The notes under the pieces: model-generated
What the model was told of the DNA's origin: nothing
The model's input: the letters and a program-made list of their open reading frames with translations, nothing else
The model's database searches: none
Translations under genes and position numbers: made by a program
Assembly (NCBI RefSeq): GCF_965208895.1
Contig: NZ_OZ242363.1
Coordinates: 372,001-436,000, forward strand
Direction: 5' to 3'
Source: Poriferisodalis sp965208895
GTDB taxonomy: Bacteria > Actinomycetota > Acidimicrobiia > Acidimicrobiales > Poriferisodalaceae
Length of the DNA: 64,000 nt
In this document: positions 8,458 through 17,516 of the stretch, in pieces
How the letters are laid out: each line of letters begins with the position of its first letter
Numbering within the stretch: the stretch's first letter is position 1

Positions 8458-8861
8458 GCGCTCCGGTGCCCCAGGTGTGTGTCGGCGGGATCGCCGTTCG
8501 GGGTGAATCAGTGTTGCTGGTGCGGCGAGGTCGCCCGCCCGCCGTGGGTTTGTGGGCATTTCCCGGAGGACGTGTCGAACCGGGGGAGAGTCTGAGTGCC
8601 GCGGTCGAGCGCGAGCTGGCCGAAGAGACGGGTCTCGTCGTGCGGTGCGGCGAGCTCGTCGGCGTCACCGAGCACATCAGCGACCAGATGCACTTCGTGA
8701 TCTTGGACTATGCCGTGGAATGCCTGCCCGACGCAGTGACACTTGCCGGCGATGATGCCGCCGAGGCCCGCTTCGTGAGCTTTTCCGCGATCGAGGCGGG
8801 GGAGTTCGCGCTCTCAGCCGGGATGCGCGAGTTCCTCGACCGCCACGTCCTCAGCGTCTGA
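8454..8861 (+). CDS. NUDIX hydrolase
   Basis: A 135-residue hydrolase of a nucleoside-diphosphate-linked substrate. The NUDIX box is complete: GRVEPGESLSAAVERELAEETGL (about residues 40-62) fits G-x5-E-x7-R-E-U-x-E-E-x-G-U, and PGG precedes it. The specificity is not readable from sequence. The GTG start overlaps the stop of the acetyltransferase gene, indicating an operon. Its 3' end overlaps by 48 bp the 3' end of the convergent gene on the minus strand. Confidence 0.88.
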   Translation: MSAPVPQVCVGGIAVRGESVLLVRRGRPPAVGLWAFPGGRVEPGESLSAAVERELAEETGLVVRCGELVGVTEHISDQMHFVILDYAVECLPDAVTLAGDDAAEARFVSFSAIEAGEFALSAGMREFLDRHVLSV

Positions 8862-10376
8862 GTGGGCTGTCGCTTCGTCGGCGTCAGACTCGGCTGCTGC
8901 GTCCTCGGCGTCCGATTCGGCTGTCGCTTCGTCGGCGACGGATTCGGCTGTCGCGTCCTCGGCGTCCGATTTGGCTACAGCTTCGTCGGCGTCGGCCTTC
9001 GGCTCCGGCTTCGGTCGGCGTCGGGGGCCGCGCCGCGACTGGCCGCGAGGGTTCGCGGCTGACGGCTCCACGCCGAACGCTGCCGCGACTTCAGGCAGCC
9101 GGCTCGCAATCTTGCGTACCACCTCGATCAGTTCTTCGGAGGGCTCAGCGGGAACGCTCGGCACCACGACATAGGGCCGCACCGGTGAGAAGGCAACCGC
9201 TTCGAGCACGACGGCGATGCGGTGCTGGGAGTTGCCGGTTCCCAGCGCGGCATTCGCCTGCGTCGTCAGCTCCTGGGCAACTTCGGGGGGCAGCGGGGCA
9301 CCGGCCTTGGGAGGTCGGGAGCTGAGCCGCAACGCTCGCACCACGCGCCCTTCCGCCAACGTCGTGCGCAGCTCGTCATGCCACTCGCGCTGGCTGGCTT
9401 CGACGCGTTCGTTGAGCCCTTCGCGGATCTTGTCGGCCAGTTCCCGAGCCTCGGCACCACGGGCGAAGTCTTCGGCAGCCACCAGCACGGAGCGGAGATC
9501 GCGCAGATCCACCCGTTCGATGCCGGCCAGGGCCGCGTCGGCACGATCGTGCCACTCGGCGATCTGCACCGGTCCGACGAGCGATTCCGCGAGCCGCAGC
9601 ACGCCGTCGGCTGGCACCTCGGGCGCGCCCTGCGCCGCCGCCTTGCGATTCTGCTCGTCGATGCCCGTGCGAACCGCAGCGAGGCCACCGCGTGCGACCT
9701 GTTCGGCGATCACCTGCTGCTCGGCCGGCAGCGAGGCGATGAGTTCGTCGCGGTGCTTGCGGCTCGGGCGCAGCTTGCGCGCCTTGGGGCGAGGGGGGCG
9801 ATCGGGGGTCTCGGGCATTGCCTTGGAGGCGGCGTCGCGGCGCTGCCGCTTGGCTCCGCCCTCACGACGGCGAGTGTCGCCCTCGCGCCGTTTGCGTCGC
9901 TGCGGTTCATCGCCCTCGGAGTCCGCGGGGCGGTCTCGCTTGCGGCGATCTCCATCGCGTTTGCGCCGCGGACCCTTTGAGTCCCGCTCGCCGGCACGGT
10001 TTGATTCCCGGCCGCCCTCGCCGCCTCGCCTGCGGCCTCCGCGGCCGGAGACGCCGGTCGTGGTGACCGACCTCGAGTTGCGTTCGGGTGGGCCCAGCAG
10101 TTCGATCCGCTCGCTCTCGGGTCGACCGCTTCGGGCCTTCGGCGGGAGCACTCCAGTGATGAAGATGCCGTCGATCTCGAACTCTGCGTCGACGCGCAGG
10201 ACATCACCCTCACCAGCGCCAGGGGGCAGCAGTCCTCCGTCGAGCACGCCCTTGGGCTGCTTCGCGCCAGCAGCACGCCACGTCCACGAGCCGTCGTCGC
10301 GCCGACTGGTCAACTCGACATCGAGGCGTCGGCTCACGAGGTCTTCACCAACACGCGCCGCAGGGTAGTCCCCCAA
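8814..10376 (-). CDS. Conserved hypothetical protein, basic middle and acidic repetitive C-terminus
   Basis: A large protein (520 residues from TTG 10376, or 507 from GTG 10337, which has a weak GGTGAAG upstream) that I do not recognise. The N-terminal 95 residues look like a small beta domain (GEGDVLRVDAEFEIDG). Residues about 105-215 are extremely Arg/Lys/Gly-rich and probably disordered or nucleic-acid binding. Residues about 215-435 are helical and well conserved in style. The last 65 residues repeat an Ala-Glu-Ser-Asp-Ala pattern. The switch from strongly basic to strongly acidic suggests a scaffold or RNA/DNA-associated protein, but this is inference. Confidence 0.6.
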   Translation of the reverse strand: MGDYPAARVGEDLVSRRLDVELTSRRDDGSWTWRAAGAKQPKGVLDGGLLPPGAGEGDVLRVDAEFEIDGIFITGVLPPKARSGRPESERIELLGPPERNSRSVTTTGVSGRGGRRRGGEGGRESNRAGERDSKGPRRKRDGDRRKRDRPADSEGDEPQRRKRREGDTRRREGGAKRQRRDAASKAMPETPDRPPRPKARKLRPSRKHRDELIASLPAEQQVIAEQVARGGLAAVRTGIDEQNRKAAAQGAPEVPADGVLRLAESLVGPVQIAEWHDRADAALAGIERVDLRDLRSVLVAAEDFARGAEARELADKIREGLNERVEASQREWHDELRTTLAEGRVVRALRLSSRPPKAGAPLPPEVAQELTTQANAALGTGNSQHRIAVVLEAVAFSPVRPYVVVPSVPAEPSEELIEVVRKIASRLPEVAAAFGVEPSAANPRGQSRRGPRRRPKPEPKADADEAVAKSDAEDATAESVADEATAESDAEDAAAESDADEATAHSDAEDVAVEELAHPG

Positions 10377-10604
10377 CGACGGTCAATGGCATTCGGCCCC
10401 CCGACCGAACCCGCGCAGCCAAACGGTTCGACTCAACAAGCCCAGCTCGCACTGCAGGGTCGAAATTGACTCAGCGAGCTGCTGGAAGCGTCGTACCCTC
10501 ACATGCAGCCGCCGGTGCGTCCCGCAGATGCATGGGCCAACCCGGCATTGATGGCGCGCGCATGCTCGCCCTTCCGCTTCGAGTCGCCGAAAGGGTCCCA
10601 GACG

Positions 10605-13091
10605 ATGGCCGGACCGACCGCTCCGACGAGGATCGCCCGCGAGATTCGCGACATCGACGTAGCGGACGAGATGCGGGACTCGTTCATGCCGTATGCGCTC
10701 TCTGTAACCACGGCTCGGGCCATTCCCGACGTCCGTGACGGCCTGAAACCGGTGCAACGGCGAATCCTCTACGTCATGGACGACCTCGGACTGCGGCCGG
10801 GCACGCCGTTTCGCAAGTCGGCCGGCGTCGTCGGCGAGGTGATGGGCAAGTACCACCCTCATGGCGACAGCGCGATCTACGAGGCGATGGTCCGGATGGG
10901 TCAGAACTTCGCCATGTCGGTGCCCTTGGTGGAGCCCAAAGGGAACTTCGGCAGCCTCGACGACCCGTCGGCTGCGTACCGCTACACCGAGGCACGACTC
11001 ACCGCTGCGGCGATGACGATGGTGGCAGGCATCGATGAGAACACCGTGGAGTTCGCTCCGAGCTTCGACGGCGAGCGGACCGAGCCAACGTGCCTGCCAG
11101 CATCGCTGCCGAACCTGCTGGTGAACGGCGCCAGCGGCATCGCGGTGGGCATGGCCACCAACATGGCGCCGCACAACCTGGCCGAGGTTGCCGCGGCCAT
11201 CAAGCTGGTGCTTCGCCGGCCCCAGCGCCGTCCGGGAATCCAAACGCTCATGGAGGTGCTGCGGGGGCCCGACTTTCCCACTGGCGGCACGGTGGTGTGC
11301 GACGAGCAACTCGCCAAGGCCTACGAGACCGGGCGAGGCTCGGTGCGCATCCGAGCCAAATTCGGCTTCGAGCGGCTGACAGCGACCAGACAGGCCATCG
11401 TGGTGACCGAGCTGCCCTACATGGTGGGGCCCGAGCGGGTGCTCACAAAGATCCGGGAGCTGCTCAAGGCAGGCCAACTCGATCAGGTCGGTGACGTGAA
11501 CGATCTGTCGGACCGCACCAGCGGGATGCGGCTGGTCATCGAATGCAAGCCCCACGCCGACCCAGAGCAGGTGCTCGCCGAACTATGGCGAAGGACGCCG
11601 CTGGAAGAGTCGTTCGGCATCAACAACGTGGCTTTGGTAGGCGGCGTGCCACAGACGCTGGGCGTCCGAGAGCTGTGCGAGCACTACATCGCGCACCGGC
11701 TCGACGTGATCGTGCGTCGAACGCAATACCGGCTGGACCGGGCCCGTGAACGCGAGCACATCGTGGAGGGTCTGCTCACAGCGCTCGATGCCATCGACAC
11801 GGTGATTGCCATCATCCGAGGCTCCGCCGATGTGGGAGCTGCGCGTGCCGAGCTGATCGAGCGGCTGAGCCTGACCGAAGTGCAGGCCAATCACATTCTC
11901 GACATGCAGCTGCGTCGGCTGACTGCCCTGGAGACACAGAGACTGCGAGACGAGCTGGCCGAGTTGCGCGATGCCATTGCGTCGTATCTCGCCCTTCTGG
12001 AATCCGACGAGCGCCGACGTCAGATCGTGGCTGACGAGCTGGACGATCTGGTCGAGCGCTTCGGCGCACCTCGCCGCAGCCAGCCGGTCCCCCGTGCAGA
12101 GATCGACGCCGAAGCTGCGCGGATCGCGGCCCAAGCGGCCCAGACGAACGGTCGGGACCGAGCGGCGGGAATCGCTGCCGGCGATGTCGCGTCTGCCGGT
12201 ATCGCAGCGGCCGGCATCAGCACAGTGACTTTGTCGACATCGGGCCTGCTCGGACGGCGCCATGCCGAAGATCCGCTCGCGGCCAAGCCCGGCCGCCACG
12301 ACGTGCTGGCAACGGCAGTCACCGTGTCCGACCTCGAAACGGTGACTGCGCTGACCGACCGTGCGCGGCTGCTCACAGTGGATACGCGAAAGATTCCCGA
12401 AATGGCGCGCGGCAGCAGGGGAGCACCCCAGAGCGAGATATTCGACCTGTCGAGGGGCGAGCGAATCGTGGCGCTGATCACTGCGGAGGCCAATGCTGGT
12501 GCCATCGCGCTGGTGGCTCGCAGCGGCACTGCGAAGCGTGTCGATGCGGCCGAGTTGCTGGCACGCCGTGACGGTGCCTCTGCCATGACACTGCGTGACC
12601 GTGACCGACTGGTAGCTGCGTTCGAGGCTCCTGACGGGGCTGAGATGGCGCTGGTGTCGTCCACTGGCCACGTGCTGCGCACCGCGTGCGAAGGATTCGC
12701 TCCAAAGGGGCCGAACGCCGGGGGGGTGAACGCCATGAAGCTCGCTGGGGGCGCCACGGTTCTGACCGCAGCACAGGTCGCGTTCGGTTCGCTGGTGGTT
12801 GTCGTCACCGACGAAGGCACGCTCAAGGTGACCTCCATGTCCGAGGTGCCCGCCCAGCGCCGAGACACCGCAGGTTCGCCGACCGTGCGCTTCGGCGGCT
12901 TCGAGACATGCGTCGGGTACGCATGGGTCGGCGTCGACCGTCAGATCGCCGCCATAGTGGCAAACGATGACGCTGCGAAGCGGGTGGACCCCACGCCGGT
13001 GCGCCCCGAACTGGCGCCCACCAAGCGATACCTGCGAGCGCGGCGCGCAGGCCCCAGAATCGTCGCTCTGGGTCAGGATCGGTTCGCATGA
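10605..13091 (+). CDS. parC: DNA topoisomerase IV subunit A / gyrase A-like
   Basis: Type IIA topoisomerase A subunit, 828 residues, cutting and rejoining DNA through a catalytic Tyr in AAYRYTEARLT. The quinolone-binding segment KYHPHGDSAIYEAMVRMGQNF is intact. The C-terminal half shows blades of the DNA-wrapping propeller; a QRRDTAG segment near the end is only loosely like the GyrA box, so I favour the ParC name. Paired with an adjacent B subunit in A-then-B order, unlike the usual gyrB-gyrA near dnaA. ATG 10605 has AAAGGG upstream; the frame is open back to 10503 but those residues are not family-like. Confidence 0.85.
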   Translation: MAGPTAPTRIAREIRDIDVADEMRDSFMPYALSVTTARAIPDVRDGLKPVQRRILYVMDDLGLRPGTPFRKSAGVVGEVMGKYHPHGDSAIYEAMVRMGQNFAMSVPLVEPKGNFGSLDDPSAAYRYTEARLTAAAMTMVAGIDENTVEFAPSFDGERTEPTCLPASLPNLLVNGASGIAVGMATNMAPHNLAEVAAAIKLVLRRPQRRPGIQTLMEVLRGPDFPTGGTVVCDEQLAKAYETGRGSVRIRAKFGFERLTATRQAIVVTELPYMVGPERVLTKIRELLKAGQLDQVGDVNDLSDRTSGMRLVIECKPHADPEQVLAELWRRTPLEESFGINNVALVGGVPQTLGVRELCEHYIAHRLDVIVRRTQYRLDRAREREHIVEGLLTALDAIDTVIAIIRGSADVGAARAELIERLSLTEVQANHILDMQLRRLTALETQRLRDELAELRDAIASYLALLESDERRRQIVADELDDLVERFGAPRRSQPVPRAEIDAEAARIAAQAAQTNGRDRAAGIAAGDVASAGIAAAGISTVTLSTSGLLGRRHAEDPLAAKPGRHDVLATAVTVSDLETVTALTDRARLLTVDTRKIPEMARGSRGAPQSEIFDLSRGERIVALITAEANAGAIALVARSGTAKRVDAAELLARRDGASAMTLRDRDRLVAAFEAPDGAEMALVSSTGHVLRTACEGFAPKGPNAGGVNAMKLAGGATVLTAAQVAFGSLVVVVTDEGTLKVTSMSEVPAQRRDTAGSPTVRFGGFETCVGYAWVGVDRQIAAIVANDDAAKRVDPTPVRPELAPTKRYLRARRAGPRIVALGQDRFA

Positions 13092-15166
13092 CCATGGCGA
13101 CTACCGACTCCCGAGCCGAGGGCGACCCGATGCGCCCGAGTCCAGCAGCAGGTGCTGCCTCCTACGACGCCGACGCCATCGAAGTGCTCGAGGGTCTCGA
13201 AGCGGTTCGCAAGCGGCCTGGCATGTACATCGGCGGCACCGGCTCGGGCGGGCTGACCCATCTGCTGTGGGAGATCATCGACAACGCCGTGGACGAGGCG
13301 GCCGCAGGGCACGGCAAGCTGATCGAGGTCACGTTCCACGACGACGGTTCCTACGAGGTCGCGGATCGGGGCCGCGGCATTCCCGTCGACCTCAAGGAGG
13401 GCGACCTGACGGCGCTGGAGGTGGTGTTCACCGAGCTGCACGCCGGCGGCAAGTTCGGCAACGGTGCCTACGGAGCCTCCGGCGGCTTGCACGGCGTGGG
13501 TGCTTCGGTGGTGAACGCGTTGTCGTCGCGGCTGGAAGTGGAGGTTGACCGCAACGGTCGCACTCATCGTCTGGAGTTTCAGCACCGCGAAGCAGGCAAC
13601 ACCGATGCCGCGGGGCGCTTCCGCCGAGGCCATGCACTCAAGATCGCGGGCAAGGTGTCGCCGAATCGGACCGGCACGAGGGTGCGTTTCTGGCCTGACA
13701 CCAACGTGTTCGATGCCGCTGCTTCGATCAGCTACGCCGATGTGCGCGAACGAGCCAAGCAGACGTGTTTCTTGGTGCCCAAGGTGAAGATCGCCCTGAC
13801 GGATCGACGTCACGAGCCGATCGTGGCGGAGGAACTCGTGTCGTCGGGCGGGTTGAGCGACTTCGTCGAGCAGCTGCGGGGTGACGACGAGCCGGTGGGA
13901 AGCCTCATCAAGCTGCACGGCAGCGACGAGTTCACCGAGCAGGTGCCGGTGGACGGCCATCTCACCGAGGTTGTGCGCCACTGCGACGTGGATGTGGCGA
14001 TGCGCTGGTGTGCATCGTTCGAAGCCCGCATCGTGAGCTTCGTCAACACCATTCCGACCCCTGATGGCGGAACACACACTGCAGGCTTCGAACGGGCGCT
14101 CACCACGGCGGTGAACGGGGCGCTGGCCGATGCCGATCTGCGCAAACTGCGGCGCTTGCGCGACGATGCCCGCGCCCAACGGGAGGACATTCAGGAAGGC
14201 TTGGTGGCGGTCGTGCGGGTGACGTTCGGTGAGCCGCAGTTCCGGGGCCAGACCAAGCGTGAGCTGGGCACCCCTCAAGTGCAGCGGATCGTCAACAACG
14301 TGGTGCGCGACCAACTGCGCGACTGGTTCTCTGGAACGTCGGCTTCGAGCAAGCGGGTTCACGTCAGGGCGGTACTCGACAAGATCGCCGTGGCCGTGGT
14401 GAACCGGGTGGCTACCCGACGGGCACTGGACGAGCGGCGCAAGGCGGCGGCGCTGGGGTCTGGCGGCATGCCGGCCAAGCTGGCCGACTGCCGGCTGCAT
14501 CCCGAGGGCGAGCTGTTGATCGTGGAGGGCGATTCTGCGGCGGGGCCGGCCAAGCGGGCACGCGACAGCGCCTGGCAGGCAGTGCTGCCGCTGCGCGGGA
14601 AAGTCGTGAACGCAGGCAAGGGATCTGCTCAGGCGGTACTCGACAACGCGGAGGCGGCGGCATTGTTCACCGCCGTGGGCGGAGGCTCCGGGTCCGGGTT
14701 CGATGTGGACCGGACCCGCTACAGCCGGGTGGTTCTGTTAGCCGATGCCGATGTCGACGGCAGCCACATTCGCTGCCTCGTACTGACACTCGTGTACCAC
14801 TACATGCGCCCGCTGCTCGACGCCGGGCGGGTGTATGCCGCACAGCCACCGACTCACGCCATTACGATCGGGCAGGACAAGCGGTTTGTCTACTCCGAGG
14901 TCGAGCGGGATGCGCTCAGCGCCGAACTGGATGCCGCTGGTCGGCAGTACCGGCTCACGCGGTTCAAGGGCCTCGGCGAGATGGACGACGACGAGCTGTT
15001 CGAGACCACCCTCAACCCTGAGACACGGGTGCTGCGCCAGATCACCGTCAGCGACGCCCAGGCCGCCCGAGAGGCATTCGAGGTGATGATGGGTGCAACG
15101 GTCGATCCGCGCAAGAACTTCATCATCGCCCACAGCAGCAGCTACGGCCACGCGCTCGACGTTTGA
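13088..15166 (+). CDS. parE: DNA topoisomerase IV subunit B / gyrase B-like
   Basis: ATPase subunit of the type IIA topoisomerase, 692 residues. GHKL motifs are clear: EIIDNAVDEAAAG (Bergerat N-box), DRGRGIPVD, and GGLHGVGASVVNALS. The TOPRIM domain holds EGDSAAGPAKRARD and DADVDGSHIRCL, and the C-terminus has the RFKGLGEM and NPETR motifs. The ATG overlaps the ParC stop (ATGA), so the two are co-translated. The DNA-binding insertion of long gyrase B subunits is absent, consistent with ParE or a short actinobacterial GyrB. Confidence 0.9.
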   Translation: MTMATTDSRAEGDPMRPSPAAGAASYDADAIEVLEGLEAVRKRPGMYIGGTGSGGLTHLLWEIIDNAVDEAAAGHGKLIEVTFHDDGSYEVADRGRGIPVDLKEGDLTALEVVFTELHAGGKFGNGAYGASGGLHGVGASVVNALSSRLEVEVDRNGRTHRLEFQHREAGNTDAAGRFRRGHALKIAGKVSPNRTGTRVRFWPDTNVFDAAASISYADVRERAKQTCFLVPKVKIALTDRRHEPIVAEELVSSGGLSDFVEQLRGDDEPVGSLIKLHGSDEFTEQVPVDGHLTEVVRHCDVDVAMRWCASFEARIVSFVNTIPTPDGGTHTAGFERALTTAVNGALADADLRKLRRLRDDARAQREDIQEGLVAVVRVTFGEPQFRGQTKRELGTPQVQRIVNNVVRDQLRDWFSGTSASSKRVHVRAVLDKIAVAVVNRVATRRALDERRKAAALGSGGMPAKLADCRLHPEGELLIVEGDSAAGPAKRARDSAWQAVLPLRGKVVNAGKGSAQAVLDNAEAAALFTAVGGGSGSGFDVDRTRYSRVVLLADADVDGSHIRCLVLTLVYHYMRPLLDAGRVYAAQPPTHAITIGQDKRFVYSEVERDALSAELDAAGRQYRLTRFKGLGEMDDDELFETTLNPETRVLRQITVSDAQAAREAFEVMMGATVDPRKNFIIAHSSSYGHALDV

Positions 15167-15234
15167 CAGAAGATCATTCCGAAGCGGCTGGGGGTGCGAG
15201 TCTCGGCTGTACGGCAGCAGTTGACGCAGCCGGG

Positions 15235-16209
15235 CTACTCGGCGTCTTTGGAGCTGTCAGGGTGGCGGATGGGATGGTCGGCTTCGACTCGCATGGGGCC
15301 CCCGAGTGCGGTGCGCAGACGGTGCTCGCTGCGTGTGCTGAGGCGGATCTGGGCGGCATCGATGCCAGCGGCAGCGCAGCGGCTAGCTACGTGGGCAGCC
15401 ACATTGATGGCGACACTGGCAACCGTGGCCAGGTAGTCCTCATCAAATCCGTCGATTGGCAGATCTGCGGCGTAGGTGCCGCCTTGGCGCCACTGGTGGA
15501 ACTCTGCGGTGTCGATATCGGCGGTGAGCGCTGCCCAGACGCTGCGTTCATCGGCCGGCAGAAGATCGACGAGGGTGTCGATGTTGTGACTGCGGGGTGG
15601 TGCGGTGCCCGCAGCCAAAGCGATCATGGTCTTCGCTCCGCATTCGACGACAAGATGTGCCTGGGAACAGGCACCGGCAAAGCGCCACTCCTCAGCCGAG
15701 ACAAACGCTTCGGTGTCGTCGTCGCCGATGGCGTCGAGTTCGTTGTCCCCGACACGCGCAGCGTCGGCGAGCCTCGACACTGCGACAGTCATGTCAAGGT
15801 GACGTGTCTGCACTTCGGCGATGGCATTGTCGGGCAAACCGATCTCCTTGTCCCAGTCAATGTCGACGTGTGCTCCGCTGTCAGTGAGGAGCATGGCGTA
15901 GGTGTCTATGTGGGCTTCGAGGGAGCACGGGACGCGCTGAGTGCGAACCGCCCACTCGGGGGCGTCGGTCACCAACAGATCGACCGAGCATCCCGCAGCG
16001 GCCTCCGCGCGGAGCGCCAGTTCGCAGCGGCGATCCCAGCGGTCGCTGTAATCGCCGAGATCGTCGTAGATGGCTACCAGGTCGATATCGCTTGCGCGGG
16101 TGTCGCCTCGTGCGAGCGACCCGAACAGCAGTACCCGGCCCACACCCGCAGAGGCGAGCTCGGCCGCAGCGCGCCGTGCATCGTCGATGCTCGGGGCACT
16201 TGGGGCCAT
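15235..16209 (-). CDS. Nucleotidyltransferase (MNT) fused to a HEPN-like domain
   Basis: A 324-residue protein with a minimal nucleotidyltransferase domain at the N-terminus (LLFGSLARGDTRASDIDLVAIYD, the GS-x10-D-x-D signature of the pol-beta superfamily) and an alpha-helical C-terminal part containing HNIDTLVDLLP, like HEPN/DUF4111-type partners. MNT and HEPN proteins usually form separate toxin-antitoxin genes in which the transferase AMPylates the HEPN toxin; here both would be in one chain. No R-x4-6-H catalytic motif is obvious in the C-terminal half. ATG 16209 fits the domain start best. It lies downstream of the zeta toxin gene in the same direction. Confidence 0.65.
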   Translation of the reverse strand: MAPSAPSIDDARRAAAELASAGVGRVLLFGSLARGDTRASDIDLVAIYDDLGDYSDRWDRRCELALRAEAAAGCSVDLLVTDAPEWAVRTQRVPCSLEAHIDTYAMLLTDSGAHVDIDWDKEIGLPDNAIAEVQTRHLDMTVAVSRLADAARVGDNELDAIGDDDTEAFVSAEEWRFAGACSQAHLVVECGAKTMIALAAGTAPPRSHNIDTLVDLLPADERSVWAALTADIDTAEFHQWRQGGTYAADLPIDGFDEDYLATVASVAINVAAHVASRCAAAGIDAAQIRLSTRSEHRLRTALGGPMRVEADHPIRHPDSSKDAE

Positions 16210-16289
16210 ACGCCCATCGTACTTGCCGGTCAGAACAGGTTCGCTGCTTGCCGACGGTTGCTGTCGATGCTGTCGGTGCAAGAACGCCG

Positions 16290-16306
16290 ATAATAGACAT
16301 TATGTC
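16290..16306 (-). promoter_or_regulatory. Palindrome next to a -10-like hexamer, upstream of the MNT-HEPN gene
   Basis: GACAT-T-ATGTC at 16296-16306 is a perfect 5+1+5 palindrome, and on the minus strand it abuts TATTAT (16295-16290), a good -10. This AT-rich island of about 20 bp in a GC-rich setting could be a promoter-operator for the gene at 16209. No -35 at good spacing is evident. Confidence 0.35.
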
Positions 16307-16318
16307 AAGTTGATCAGC

Positions 16319-16903
16319 TCAGATGGCGACGATGTCTGCTGGCGCCCACGTCGGCCAACTGACTGGATGCGTATTCTGCCCCATCTGGTAGTGGGCAATG
16401 CGCTCGTACGCGTTCGCAGCGGAGGAGTTGTCGTAGACATAGGCGTCGTCGGCGATTCGTATTGCCTCAGCCACATGCTTCCAGAGTCGCTGATAACGAG
16501 AGCGAATCTTGTCTTCTGGCACAGCATGTCCGCCATGCCGCACTCGGTTGTGCACTCTCGCAACTGCCAAGTCCTCGGGGACGATGACGATATGCAGCGT
16601 GATGACGTAGCCATTCCGGCCTGCTTTGCGCATCAGGCCAAGTTTCGACTCATGCGAAAAGACCGTCTCTGTCACGAATGAGCGTTTACTGGCGATGAGG
16701 TCCTCACGGATCTGGCTCGCCATTTGCGCTGCGTCGTAGGCACGCTCCGCCTGTTCGTTCGGCCAGTAGCGAGCCGCGAGCACGTCCGCGTTGACGAATT
16801 GCATCCCGCTAGGCGACAAGACCAGTTCATAGAAGGTGCTCTTGCCTGCGCCATTGGGACCGGCAATGATATGAATCTCCGGCTGTTTCAGCGGAGGGAG
16901 CAT
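16319..16903 (-). CDS. Zeta-type toxin / P-loop kinase
   Basis: A 194-residue P-loop protein of the zeta toxin family. Zeta toxins phosphorylate UDP-N-acetylglucosamine and block peptidoglycan synthesis; chromosomal relatives often have unknown targets. Walker A is IIAGPNGAGKST (about residues 12-23), followed by NADVLAARYWP and SFVTETVFSH, two family landmarks (the NAD segment and the ETV strand). The Arg-rich helix with RVRHGGHAVP and the DD-x-YVYDN strand near 160 also match. It follows the ParD-like antitoxin gene by 15 bp, forming an antitoxin-toxin operon. Confidence 0.8.
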   Translation of the reverse strand: MLPPLKQPEIHIIAGPNGAGKSTFYELVLSPSGMQFVNADVLAARYWPNEQAERAYDAAQMASQIREDLIASKRSFVTETVFSHESKLGLMRKAGRNGYVITLHIVIVPEDLAVARVHNRVRHGGHAVPEDKIRSRYQRLWKHVAEAIRIADDAYVYDNSSAANAYERIAHYQMGQNTHPVSWPTWAPADIVAI

Positions 16904-16918
16904 GTGCTGCGGTCGAGA

Positions 16919-17281
16919 TCAGGTTCTCGAGGGTGCTGGCCGCTCCACAACCCGCCCCTCGTCATCCAGCTCGACGTATGAGCGGCCTTCGTTCGCGAAC
17001 ACGGCCTCAAGGTCTAGGTCGCGCAGCCGGTCCTCTGTGCGTTCATCTCGCTTGGATCGGAAAATCGCCTGCTCGAAAAAATTGAGGGAGTCATAATCAG
17101 CCTCGCCACTGAGAACCTGATCTACGTTGCGCGTGGATGAGTGCGGCGACAGATCCATGGCTCGTCCGATGCGGGCCCAGAAGCTGATCTGCTGTGAAGT
17201 GCTCCGGTTCATGGTCGGAGCTAGTTGCTCAGCTGATGCGTGGAGGTCATGGGCGACTCTGACTGGGGTGCTTGTAGGCAT
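16919..17281 (-). CDS. ParD-like antitoxin
   Basis: A 120-residue protein whose N-terminal half (AHDLHASAEQLAPTMNRSTSQQISFWARIGRAMDLSP, broken here by prose: residues about 10-47) is like the ParD-like antitoxin family, in which a SR-S-A-x-Q-I-x-HW-x-RIGR pattern forms a DNA-binding ribbon-helix-helix. The C-terminal part (about 75-118) is charged and likely wraps the toxin. GGAGG lies 7 nt before ATG 17281, and a perfect inverted repeat overlaps the promoter, as expected for an autorepressed antitoxin. The toxin gene follows immediately. Confidence 0.72.
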   Translation of the reverse strand: MPTSTPVRVAHDLHASAEQLAPTMNRSTSQQISFWARIGRAMDLSPHSSTRNVDQVLSGEADYDSLNFFEQAIFRSKRDERTEDRLRDLDLEAVFANEGRSYVELDDEGRVVERPAPSRT

Positions 17282-17302
17282 GTGTCAACCTCCGATCAGA
17301 TC

Positions 17303-17317
17303 GTAGCACAATGCTAC
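17303..17317 (-). promoter_or_regulatory. Operator-like inverted repeat GTAGCA-N3-TGCTAC
   Basis: A perfect 6-bp inverted repeat with a 3-nt spacer lies 22 bp before the antitoxin start and overlaps a TACGAT -10-like hexamer on the minus strand. The position and symmetry suit autorepression by the ParD-like antitoxin or the antitoxin-toxin complex. Confidence 0.5.
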
Positions 17318-17390
17318 AACCACGCCGGCACGGGGCTGCTGCTGCGATCCTCCGCGCATCGGAGCGTATCCGTGGAAACGAGCGTGGTCA

Positions 17391-17516
17391 TCGGGAGATC
17401 GCTTCCGTGGATCGCCAGTGCCGTTCACTATGTCGCCCGCGTCTGCGTCGTCGGCCCGCCTCGACCAAATCGATCACACGCCGCCGGAACTCCGCCGGAT
17501 ATCCCCTCGGTGCCAT
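17391..17516 (-). pseudogene. IS3-family orfA 5' fragment
   Basis: GGAGG followed by ATG 17516 begins MAPRGYPAEFRRRVIDLVEAGRR, a typical start of the HTH protein (OrfA) of IS3-family elements. After about 22 codons the similarity stops and the frame runs into a stop at 17391. The rest of the element is absent, so this is a truncated relic immediately upstream of the antitoxin operon. Confidence 0.6.

Noticed and set aside
10430..10452. ACGGTTCGACTC-type sequence resembling a tRNA T-arm before parC
   Set aside because: The surrounding bases do not give a cloverleaf.
12130..12260. Ala/Gly/Ile-rich segment of the ParC-like protein as a gene fusion or insertion
   Set aside because: It is a plausible linker between the cleavage domain and the C-terminal propeller; frame and composition fit the gene.
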